Source: PALSA-1006 sp963733265
GTDB taxonomy: Bacteria; Pseudomonadota; Gammaproteobacteria; Burkholderiales; Gallionellaceae
DNA length: 64,000 nucleotides
Direction of reading: 5' to 3'
Assembly: GCA_963733265.1 (NCBI GenBank)
Contig: CAVTCF010000001.1
Span: 620,001-684,000, forward strand
Position numbers and translations under genes: made by a program. This document shows positions 16,968 through 26,100 of the stretch, piece by piece (the stretch's first letter is position 1; each line of letters opens with the position of its first letter). Below the pieces are notes generated by a model that ran no database searches, was not told where the DNA came from, and saw only the letters and a list, made by a program, of their open reading frames with translations.

Positions 16968-18755
16968 ATGAGCAACAATAGTGACAGTAGACGGACCATT
17001 TTATCCGGCAAGCACAGAATGACTTCCAGCGAAGCATTCGTTGAAACACTGGTCGCCAACGACGTGACTGATGTGTTCGGCATAGTCGGTTCGGCCTTCA
17101 TGGATGCACTTGATCTTTTCCCGGCATCCGGCATTCGTTTTATTCCTACGGTACATGAGCAGGGAGCTGCACATATGGCGGATGGCTATGCACGCGTAAG
17201 TGGTCGTCATGGAGTGTGTATCGCGCAGAATGGGCCAGGCATCACTAATTTTGTAACAGCCGTCGGTGCAGCCTATTGGGCTCATAGTCCTGTTGTCGTC
17301 ATTACGCCGGAAACTGGAACCATGTCGGTTGGGCTGGGCGGTTTTCAGGAAACAGAACAGTTGCCGATTTTTTCCAAGATCACCAAATATCAAGGGCATG
17401 TGAACAACCCAAGGCGTATTGCGGAAATAACAGGCCGTAGCTTTGACCGCGCATTGCTGGAGCTGGGGCCCTCACAATTGAACATTCCCAGAGACTATTT
17501 TTATGGAGATTTTGAGTTCGAGATTCCGCAACCGATACGCATTGAACGCGGGGCAGGGGGAGAGCAAAGTTTGGATCAAGCTGCCGAACTATTAGCCAGT
17601 GCTTGTTTTCCGGTCATTATTTCGGGCGGTGGCGTGGTCATGTCGGGAGGCGTCGATGCCAGCGTTGCCTTGGCAGAAATATTGAATGCACCCGTGGTAA
17701 ATAGCTACCTCCACAATGACTCCTTTCCAGCCAGCCACCCATTGTGGTGTGGCCCCTTGGGTTATCAAGGCTCCAAGGCCGCCATGAAATTGATCGCACA
17801 AGCTGATGTGGTGCTTGCACTTGGAACGCGCTTGGGGCCTTTTGGAACATTGCCCCAGCATGGTCTGGATTACTGGCCGAAAGATGCCAAAATCATTCAG
17901 GTTGACGCGGATGCACGCATGTTGGGTTTGGTGAAAAAAATATCTGTTGGAATTTGTGGTGATGCCAAGGCTGCCGCCCTTGCACTGACGAAGCGACTGA
18001 AAACTTTGAAAATCGTTGGCGCTGAAAATGCAACTCAACGGCTCGATAAAATTCGCAAAGAAAAAGAATCATGGGAAACTGAACTCAATGAATGGATAGG
18101 CGAGCGTGATGAGTGGAGTCTCAATGCAGCCAAAAACAGCCCGTACCTGCATCCCCGGCAAATGCTGCGCGAACTGGAAAAGGCGCTACCGGATAATGTG
18201 ATGGTTTCCACCGACATTGGCAACATTTGTTCAGTATCGAATAGCTATCTTCGATTTAATCGCGGAAACAGTTTTTTTGCGGCAATGAGTTTCGGTAATT
18301 GCGGCTATGCCTTGCCAACTATTATTGGTGCCAAACTGGCCGCGCCAGATCGACCCGCAGTGGCCTATGTAGGCGATGGTGCCTGGGGCATGAGCATGGG
18401 TGAGATCCTCACCTGCGTGCGTGAAAAGATTCCGGTGACTGCGGTAGTTTTTCATAACAAGCAATGGGGAGCGGAAAAGAAGAATCAGGTTGATTTTTAC
18501 AACAATCGTTTTGTCGGCAGCAATTTGCAAAATCCGAGCTTTGCTGGCATTGCCCGTTCTATGGGAGCGGAAGGATTGGTCATCGATAAATTGTCGGAGG
18601 TCGGCCCTGCATTAAGAGCAGCTTGTGCTGCACAAAAAGAATGCAAGACAACCGTGATTGAAGTTTTGGTGACGCAAGAACTCGGTGATCCTTTCAGACG
18701 CGATGCGCTATCCAAACCGGTACGTTTTCTGGCCAAGAATCAGGCTTTCCTTTGA
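16968..18755 (+). CDS. xsc: Sulfoacetaldehyde acetyltransferase (Xsc)
   Basis: A 595-residue ThDP-dependent enzyme that cleaves sulfoacetaldehyde with phosphate into acetyl phosphate and sulfite. Domain order is PYR (with the catalytic Glu in TVHEQGAAHMADGYAR, about residue 64), central, and PP (GDGAWGMSMGE near 469 with NKQWGAEKKNQ after it). QNGPGITNFVTAV and GGFQETEQ are strongly Xsc-like and separate it from acetolactate synthase. ATG 16968 has AGGA upstream; an internal ATG at 17019 would give the more usual N-terminus. It is followed 25 bases later by the GMC gene. Confidence 0.92.
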   Translation: MSNNSDSRRTILSGKHRMTSSEAFVETLVANDVTDVFGIVGSAFMDALDLFPASGIRFIPTVHEQGAAHMADGYARVSGRHGVCIAQNGPGITNFVTAVGAAYWAHSPVVVITPETGTMSVGLGGFQETEQLPIFSKITKYQGHVNNPRRIAEITGRSFDRALLELGPSQLNIPRDYFYGDFEFEIPQPIRIERGAGGEQSLDQAAELLASACFPVIISGGGVVMSGGVDASVALAEILNAPVVNSYLHNDSFPASHPLWCGPLGYQGSKAAMKLIAQADVVLALGTRLGPFGTLPQHGLDYWPKDAKIIQVDADARMLGLVKKISVGICGDAKAAALALTKRLKTLKIVGAENATQRLDKIRKEKESWETELNEWIGERDEWSLNAAKNSPYLHPRQMLRELEKALPDNVMVSTDIGNICSVSNSYLRFNRGNSFFAAMSFGNCGYALPTIIGAKLAAPDRPAVAYVGDGAWGMSMGEILTCVREKIPVTAVVFHNKQWGAEKKNQVDFYNNRFVGSNLQNPSFAGIARSMGAEGLVIDKLSEVGPALRAACAAQKECKTTVIEVLVTQELGDPFRRDALSKPVRFLAKNQAFL

Positions 18756-18780
18756 ACACGACTGATGAGAAAGAATCAGC

Positions 18781-20394
18781 ATGACCGGCAACAATATTTA
18801 CGACTTTATCGTTGTTGGCGCAGGCTCGGCAGGTTGCGTGTTGGCGAATCGACTTTCGGAAAATGGTAAATATTCCGTACTACTCTTGGAAGCGGGTCCC
18901 AACGATAACTACCCTTGGATACATATACCCATCGGTTACGGCAAAACCATGTTTAACCCCGGCTACAATTGGATGTTCAATACCGAGCCGGAACCCGGAC
19001 TGAATCAGCGCGAGATATATTGGCCACGAGGACGTTGCCTTGGCGGATCGGGTTCAATCAACGGGCTGATCTATGTGCGAGGACAAGCCGAAGATTATGA
19101 TCATTGGCAGACGCAAGGCAACACCGGTTGGGGTTGGAAAAGCGTGCTGCCCTATTTCATCAAATCGGAACACAATTCACGTGGCGCTTCCGAATATCAC
19201 GGTGCAGATGGTCCGCTTTGGTGTTCCGATATCGGAGAGAAGCATGAGTTGATGGAAGGGATTATCCGGGCAGGGGAAGAACTTGGGGTTCCTCGGAACG
19301 ACGATTTCAATGGCCCAAAGCAGGAGGGTGTCGGCTATTACCAATTATTTACGCGACGCGGTTGGCGTTGCAGCACCTCAGTTGCTTATCTGCGCCCGGT
19401 AAAACGGCGACGCAATCTGCGTATAGAAACCAACGCTCATGCCACCGGTCTGATTTCCAATGGAACTCACATCAGCGGTGTTCGATATTTGAAGGATGGC
19501 ATCAATCGGGAAGCACATGCCGCGCGTGAAGTCATTCTTTCTGCCGGAGCGATTCAAAGTCCACAGTTATTGCAGTTGAGCGGCATTGGCCGAGCCTCAT
19601 TTTTACAATCTCAGGATATCCCGGTGATAAAAGATTTGCCCGGCGTGGGTGAAAATCTTCAGGATCATTTACAGTTGCGTCTCATGTATAAGGTGCGCAA
19701 ACCGATTACCACCAACGACGAATTACGTACCGTAACAGGCAAGCTACGCATGGGGCTTAAATATATCTTCGGACGGCGTGGGCCGCTCGCCATCGGCATC
19801 AACCAAGGCGGACTGTTTACACGCGTGCTGCCGGAATCAACGACGCCCGACATTCAGTTTCATTTTGCAACGCTGTCTGCCGACGCAGCAGGCGGAGCAC
19901 CACATCCGTGGTCAGGTTGCACTTTCTCTGTATGCCAACTGCGCCCCGAATCACGTGGCACGGTCAATATTAAATCAACAGACCCTATGCAGCCACCCGC
20001 AATTCAGGCGAATTACTTGACGACCGAAACCGATAAACAATGCGCTGTGGCAGGAATCAAGTTCGCGCGCAAACTCGCTGCCGCACCTGCGCTGCAATTT
20101 TTGCTAAGTGAAGAATATCGCCCCGGCGCTACGGTGAACACAGACGCAGATTTACTCGAATTCGCCCGGCAATACGGAGCAACAATCTTTCATCCCGTCG
20201 GAACTTGCAAGATGGGTTCTGATTCCATGTCGGTTGTCGATAATCGATTGCGTGTACACGGGGTAACAGGACTAAGAGTGGTTGACTGTTCGATCATGCC
20301 GACGCTGACATCGGGCAATACCCACGCGCCGGTTGTGATGATCGCGGAAAAAGCCTCAGATATGATTTTGGAAGATACCTTACTTGCAGCCTAA
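18781..20394 (+). CDS. GMC-family FAD alcohol dehydrogenase, possible isethionate dehydrogenase
   Basis: This 537-residue glucose-methanol-choline oxidoreductase has the FAD-binding GAGSAG (residues 12-17), the signature GRCLGGSGSINGLIYVRG near 80-97, the second signature GAIQSPQLLQLSGIG, and the active-site HPVGTCKMG plus NTHAP near residue 514. Because it follows xsc directly, an alcohol whose aldehyde is sulfoacetaldehyde, that is isethionate, is an attractive substrate. GMC-type isethionate dehydrogenase (IseJ) is known from Cupriavidus. Choline or another alcohol remains possible. No signal peptide is seen. Confidence 0.75.
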   Translation: MTGNNIYDFIVVGAGSAGCVLANRLSENGKYSVLLLEAGPNDNYPWIHIPIGYGKTMFNPGYNWMFNTEPEPGLNQREIYWPRGRCLGGSGSINGLIYVRGQAEDYDHWQTQGNTGWGWKSVLPYFIKSEHNSRGASEYHGADGPLWCSDIGEKHELMEGIIRAGEELGVPRNDDFNGPKQEGVGYYQLFTRRGWRCSTSVAYLRPVKRRRNLRIETNAHATGLISNGTHISGVRYLKDGINREAHAAREVILSAGAIQSPQLLQLSGIGRASFLQSQDIPVIKDLPGVGENLQDHLQLRLMYKVRKPITTNDELRTVTGKLRMGLKYIFGRRGPLAIGINQGGLFTRVLPESTTPDIQFHFATLSADAAGGAPHPWSGCTFSVCQLRPESRGTVNIKSTDPMQPPAIQANYLTTETDKQCAVAGIKFARKLAAAPALQFLLSEEYRPGATVNTDADLLEFARQYGATIFHPVGTCKMGSDSMSVVDNRLRVHGVTGLRVVDCSIMPTLTSGNTHAPVVMIAEKASDMILEDTLLAA

Positions 20395-20450
20395 ATCTGG
20401 GACAGATTTTAAATTATGTATTCATTAACTTTAACTTAAGGCGGACAATT

Positions 20451-21434
20451 ATGAACTTAGTAAATTATTTCAATCGAGTGAAACGAATGACTCTGGGACG
20501 CCTGGCAACTTTAGCCATCGGAACTCTGCTTTTTACGTTTTCCAGTGTGACAATGGCAGAAACAAAAGCGCCGTTGCGCATTGGATATCAAAAGGCTGCC
20601 GCAGCGTTGACCTTGCTCAAAGCACACGGCTCGCTGGAAAAGCGTTTGAAGCCGTTGGGAATTGAAGTTCAGTGGAGCGAATTCGCCGCAGGTCCGCAAT
20701 TGCTGGAGGGCCTGAATGTGGGTTCGATTGACTTTGGATATGTGGGTGAGGCGCCACCGGTATTTGCATTGGCTGCGGGCGCAAATTTTGTTTATGTAGC
20801 TTACGAATTGCCCACGCCCGAAGCCGAAGGCATTTTGGTTCCCAAAGATTCACCTGTAAAAAGTGTGGCTGATTTAAAAGGCAAGAAAGTCGCCTTTAAT
20901 AAGGGCTCGGATGTTCATTGGCTGGTGGTTAGCGCACTTAAAAAAGCCGGATTGAATTACACCGATATCGAACCAGTGTATTTGGCTCCGGCAGATGCCC
21001 GAGCTGCCTTTGAGCGCGGAGCCGTCGATGCCTGGGCGGTTTGGGATCCGTTCAATGCCGCAACTCAAAAACAAGTTGGCGCACGTCAATTGATTAGTGC
21101 AACTGGTATCGTTAATCGTCACCAATTCTTTTTAGGCGCACGTTCATATGCTGAAAAAAATCAGGATGTTTTAAAGATCGTACTGGAAGAAGTAAGCAAA
21201 GAGGGGCAATGGATACGCACTAATACCAAAGAAGCCGCAGCGCAATTGTCACCGATTCAAGGGTTGCCTGCCGACATTATCGAGACTGGCCTAAAACACT
21301 ATGCGCATATCTACAAGCCGATTGATGAGAAGGTGCTGGATGACCAACAAAAGATTGCCGATACTTTTTTTGAGTTGAAGCTCATCCCTAATAAAGTAAA
21401 TGTGAGAAATGCGGTTTTGGTGACAAAGCCATAA
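20451..21434 (+). CDS. ssuA: Periplasmic aliphatic sulfonate-binding protein (SsuA-like)
   Basis: A 327-residue binding protein with a cleavable signal (basic start, hydrophobic core, cleavage near VTMAET about residue 36) and the SsuA pattern LRIGYQKAAAALTLL, EFAAGPQLLEGLNVGSIDFG and AVDAWAVWDPF. It should deliver sulfonates to the ssuBC-like transporter encoded 7 kb away on the other strand. AAGGCGG precedes the start. A short inverted repeat (AAATCT...AGATTT) lies in the 56-bp gap after the GMC gene. A second SsuA copy is at 34498-35472. Confidence 0.9.
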   Translation: MNLVNYFNRVKRMTLGRLATLAIGTLLFTFSSVTMAETKAPLRIGYQKAAAALTLLKAHGSLEKRLKPLGIEVQWSEFAAGPQLLEGLNVGSIDFGYVGEAPPVFALAAGANFVYVAYELPTPEAEGILVPKDSPVKSVADLKGKKVAFNKGSDVHWLVVSALKKAGLNYTDIEPVYLAPADARAAFERGAVDAWAVWDPFNAATQKQVGARQLISATGIVNRHQFFLGARSYAEKNQDVLKIVLEEVSKEGQWIRTNTKEAAAQLSPIQGLPADIIETGLKHYAHIYKPIDEKVLDDQQKIADTFFELKLIPNKVNVRNAVLVTKP

Positions 21435-21469
21435 GGATAAATCGCTTCAAACCATTTGAAATTCATAAA

Positions 21470-22627
21470 ATGACTTTCCAAACTTCAAATCGAATTGCCG
21501 GATTGCAGCCCTCCGATATTCGACTCATGACGCGCCATTGCGAAAGAATCGGAGGGATTAATCTGGGGCAAGGAATCGGTGATCTGCCAACACCCCCATT
21601 GGTCAGGGAAGGTGCAATAAAAGCAATCCTTGGGGGACATAATACTTATACGCCATCCGAAGGCATCCTGGCTTTGCGCATAGCGATTGCAGAAAAATTG
21701 CAAAGAGATAATGCGCTCAATGTTGACCCTGAAAAGGAAATAATAATCAGCAGCGGAACAACGGGTGCATTTGCTGCAACCTTGACTGCGTTTCTTAATC
21801 CGGGGGATGGTGTTTTACTTTTGGAACCATATTATGGTTACCACCTTAATACGATTTTATTAAGCGCTCTTGAACCTCAATATGTTACATTAAAGGCTCC
21901 CGAGTTTAGCTTGAACGAAGAATCTTTGCGTGCTGCCATACGGCCCAACACTCGGGCACTGGTGTTTTGTACACCTTCTAATCCCAGCGGGAAAATTTTC
22001 AGTAAGAATGAACTTTCCATTGTTGATCGTGTAGCCAAAGAACATAACCTGCTGGTTATCTCCGATGAGATCTACGAATATATTACCTACGATGGGCATA
22101 AACATATTTCGCCTGCATCGGTCGGCGAATTGTCTGAACGTACAGTCAGTATCATGGGCTTTTCAAAAACCTTCAGTATCACCGGTTGGCGGGTGGGATA
22201 TGCCGTGGCCAAGGCTTCCTTGGCAAACTCAATTAATCTGGTTAACGATCTTTTGTATGTCTGCGCTCCAGCCCCATTACAGCATGGCGTTACAGCAGGA
22301 TTGAAAGCTGCGCCGGAATATTTTCAAGAATTAAGAAATGCCTACCAGCGCAAACGAGACATATTATGTGATGGCCTGGAAGCTGTCGGGCTGACTCCGC
22401 TAATACCGCAAGGGGCATATTATGTCCTGGCTAATATTGCACATCTGGACTATCCGAATGCTAAGGCCGCCGCGTTGGGATTGCTTGAGCGAACAGGTAT
22501 CGCCAGCATTCCAGGAAGCGCGTTTTATCAGGGGAGCGAAGGTGAGGGCCTTATTCGTTTTTGTTTTGCCAAAGAAGACTCTGTACTCAGAGATGCCGTT
22601 GAACGATTGCGCAAATTGAACTTGTGA
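21470..22627 (+). CDS. Class I/II PLP aminotransferase of unknown substrate
   Basis: A 385-residue fold type I aminotransferase with the PLP lysine (Lys233) in FSKTFSITGWRVGYA, the TPSNPSGK and SDEIYEYITYDG motifs, and the C-terminal Arg in GLIRFCFAKE. It is the last gene of the xsc unit, 35 bases after ssuA. Taurine aminotransferases that feed Xsc are normally class III, so this is not an ordinary Tpa. It might transaminate cysteate or another aminosulfonate, or be an unrelated aspartate/aromatic-type enzyme. No clear ribosome site precedes the ATG. Confidence 0.8.
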   Translation: MTFQTSNRIAGLQPSDIRLMTRHCERIGGINLGQGIGDLPTPPLVREGAIKAILGGHNTYTPSEGILALRIAIAEKLQRDNALNVDPEKEIIISSGTTGAFAATLTAFLNPGDGVLLLEPYYGYHLNTILLSALEPQYVTLKAPEFSLNEESLRAAIRPNTRALVFCTPSNPSGKIFSKNELSIVDRVAKEHNLLVISDEIYEYITYDGHKHISPASVGELSERTVSIMGFSKTFSITGWRVGYAVAKASLANSINLVNDLLYVCAPAPLQHGVTAGLKAAPEYFQELRNAYQRKRDILCDGLEAVGLTPLIPQGAYYVLANIAHLDYPNAKAAALGLLERTGIASIPGSAFYQGSEGEGLIRFCFAKEDSVLRDAVERLRKLNL

Positions 22628-23190
22628 TCCCTCAGTCTCGCTGCGGGGATGCGCTTGCTTCTTCCTTATTAGGGGGAAAGTTGGTCTCGGAGGTATAGTG
22701 GACAGAAGAGTTAGTGTCTACTTAAAGCCCGCAACACCTTGGAAACATTCGATACTGCGAATGGATTACCCGAAACCAGTCATTCAAACTTTCATAAGTT
22801 ACTACAGGCTTTCTTTCAAGCTACTCAACTCAGTTGTTTGTTTTTGATGATGTGAGCGAGTATGGTCGGATTGGAAATCTTGTAGCCGTTGAGATGCCGG
22901 ATCGGCAACACAGCGCCATCGGTTAGGCATCAATCTTGTGGAGCAATTCATGCGTGAGGATGTTGGTTTTTATAAGCTATGTGCTCTACGTAATCCATTG
23001 GACGAGTGGGTGCTCAGGATAATATCAACAGTGAAAGAGGGCAAGGCAGAACGTGTCGCCCTGTCTGTTCTGAAATACAACCAACCAGCCCGCCCACACT
23101 GTACGAAAGGGTGCAGCTATAACTCTTGATTACATTGAATAAACAGCAAGTCGCCAGTGCTTTAAGTCGCCATTTGTCAGCCGAGTAGTT
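22628..23190. other. Gene-poor 563-bp gap with decayed sequence
   Basis: The gap contains an imperfect inverted repeat AGTGGACA...TGTCTACT near 22700 and a phosphoketolase remnant on the minus strand. On the plus strand it holds a 63-codon frame (22938-23129) beginning MEQFMREDVGFYKLCALRN that reads like a protein piece but that I cannot assign. No intact gene or clear terminator is visible. It looks like a junk joint left by deletions. Confidence 0.55.
22825..22923 (-). pseudogene. Phosphoketolase (XFP) fragment
   Basis: On the minus strand about 32 codons read TDGAVLPIRHLNGYKISNPT followed by ILAHI, then a stop. This closely resembles the conserved GAVLPILHLNGYKIANPT segment of xylulose-5-phosphate/fructose-6-phosphate phosphoketolases. 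Nothing else of the roughly 800-residue enzyme is left on either side, so it is a small relic. The assignment rests on a remembered motif. Confidence 0.55.
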
Positions 23191-26100
23191 TTATTGGCCC
23201 CGTACGCCTCCGGTTGTTAGATACAGATCAACAAATGTTTCGGCATCAACAGGTCTTCCAAGTAAATATCCTTGTCCTCTATGGCAACCTATTTCACGTA
23301 GCACGTGAAGTTGTTCTGGCGTTTCGATTCCTTCGGCGATAGTATGCAATTCAAGCGCAACACTCACGCTGTGAATAGCTGTTGCGATACCTTTGTCACT
23401 TTCATCAACAGTTATTCCCTCAACAAACTGGTTCGGGATTTTGAGGTATGAAATCGGAAACGTTTTAAGATACGACAACGAAGAGTAGCCCGTGCCGAAA
23501 TCGTCGATTGCAATGGGAATATCTTCCAATTCAATTTGGTGCAATTTTCGGATTATTTCCTCACTGCTGTTCATCAAAGTTCGCTCGGTAATTTCGATGC
23601 CGAGAGAGCTGGAGGGTAAACGGTATCGTTGCAATTGGCGGGTGATGATTGCCAACAAAGGCTGGCGCAATAGCTGTCGTGAAGCAACATTCACAAACAG
23701 GGTTCCCGGCAACACTTTGCCTTTCTTGCGCCATTGGCTCAATTGCTCTGCAGCATGCTCAATCACCCATTCACCGATATCCAGAATAAGATCTGATTCC
23801 TCGGCAATCGGAATGAACTCATCCGGCCCGACTGATCCAAATAAATGGCTATTCCATCGTAGTAGCGCTTCTGCTCCAACCATTTCGCCAGTCTGTAAAT
23901 CGAATTCCGGCTGAAATACCAGTTTTAGTTCATTAGACTCGATAGCTCTGCGCAGCGCATTTTCCAGATCAATGCGATGGCTTATTTTTTCCTTAAGGTC
24001 AGAGGTAAAGAATTGGTAGCTGTTTTTGCCATTGTCTTTGGCCAAATACATGGCAGAGTCGGCATTATTGGTCAGCGTTTCCAAATCCTCGGCATCTTTT
24101 GGATAAACCGCAATACCGATACTGGCTGAAACAAATACCTGTTGATCTTTTATCAGATAAGGTCGGGAAAGTATTTCTAAAATACGCTGCGCAGTGTTGG
24201 CTATTTGAGTTTCAGTAACACCTTCCAATAGCACATTAAATTCATCGCCGCCGATACGTGCAACGGTATCTTCGCCGCGGACGCACAAATTCAATCTTTC
24301 GGCAGCCTCTTGAAGAAGTAAATCACCGGAATCATGGCCCAGATTGTCATTGATATTTTTGAAGTTATCGAGATCGAGAAACATCAGTGCAAAAATCCCG
24401 CCATGCCTCTTTGCCCGAGCAAAAGCTTGTGCCATACGCCCTTTAAGTTCATTTCGATTGGGCAAATTAGTCAGCTCGTCATGAGCAACCATGTATTCAA
24501 GTTTTTGCTGCGAAGCTTTTATCAACGTGATATCGGAAAATATACCGATGTAGTTGCTCACGTCACCCCGTTCATCCCGGACAGTATTGATCGTTAGCCA
24601 TTCCAAATAATTGCTGCCATTCTTATGGCGGTTCCATAACTCACCCTGCCACCAGCCGTGTGTATTGATATCCTTCCACATGACTTCAAAAAACTTGGCA
24701 TCCTGCTTGCCTGAACTGAGAAGACTGGGAGTCAGCCCGATGACCTCAGAATCTGCATATCCGGTAACTTTGGTAAAAGCAGGGTTGATCTTGATGATTT
24801 TTTGAAGGTTATCGGTAATAACAATTCCCTCGTTGGCTGCGTCAAAAAATTTGGCGGTCAACTTCTTCTGCTCATCCAATTCTCTGCGTTCGGTTATGAT
24901 AGTCGCTTGGCTGCAGACTGCCCTGATTGAACCGAGTTCATCGTTGATCGGGTAGCAAATAAACGAAAGCCAATGCGGTTTATCGCCTATGAGGATGCGT
25001 TCTTCCGCTTCCACGCGCGTTTTTTTATGTAACACATCAAAGTGCAGTTTTTCAAAAAGCGCCGCAATAGATTCAGGAAATATCTGAGTGTCAGTTTTTC
25101 CAACAAGATTACCTTGTTCAAGATCAAACAAGTTTTCAAAGGCTGTATTAACGAACTGATACCGGCCTGCGGGGTCTTTGATGCTGATGTGCATAGGCGA
25201 GTTTTGCATCACCGCGACCAAGCGTTCCTGACTCGACAATATGTCACGTTGGGCAGTAATCAATTCGGTTTCATCAATGAAGGTGACGATCACTCCACCC
25301 AGCGTTAAATCCTTCGAGGTATAAGGGAAACTCAGCACGTTGTAATGTTTTCCGCCAAAGCTGATTTGCTGTTGGCGCTTGATGCCGTCTGACATCGCCA
25401 GCTTCGCCGTTTCCATCACTTCGGCTACAGGGAGCGCAAGGCTGACTATAGACTTGCCGAGGGTGTGTACACTAAAGCCGAACAAACTGGCCGCCTCTTT
25501 ATTGTAGCGTATCAAACGTAATTCCTGATCCAGCAGAACGAGTGAAAATCCGGTGCAATTTTGCAGATTTTCTAATTCGGTATTTACCAAAGTGAGCTCA
25601 CTTCCTTTGACCATCAATTCCTCATTGACGGTGGTTAATTCCTCATTCGTGGATTGGAGCTCTTCATTCGATGCTTCCAGTTCCTCGTTAGACGACTGCA
25701 ACTCTTCATTGGCAGCCTGCATTTCTTCGTTCAACGCCTGCAATTCCTCATTGGAGGTTTCCAGTTCTTCAATAACGGTTTGCAAATGCTCCCGGGTAGC
25801 AATCAGTTCGTCCTCAAGCTCACTGTTGTTGACCTGCGGCTGATCCGCGACATGCGTGTCTCCGGTTTGTGTGGTGAGCGAGATGAAACTGATCAAAAAA
25901 AGTTTTTGATCATCACGCGATGAAACCGGGTGTACCTCGATTTGGACACTGTGGCCAGCCCTGTTCTTGACAGGCCGTATCCGTCCTATCGCCGTTGTAT
26001 GCTTGAGTTCTGCATGGTGTACTAGAGTTTGCACTTCTGTGCGCCATTCGCGGCGCAACAGTTGCGATAAATTCATCTCCAATTTACCGGATGGGAAATG

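Noticed and set aside
16968..18755. Acetolactate synthase as the identity of the ThDP enzyme
   Set aside because: QNGPGITNFVTAV, GGFQETEQ and the sulfonate gene context match Xsc; no small regulatory subunit gene follows.
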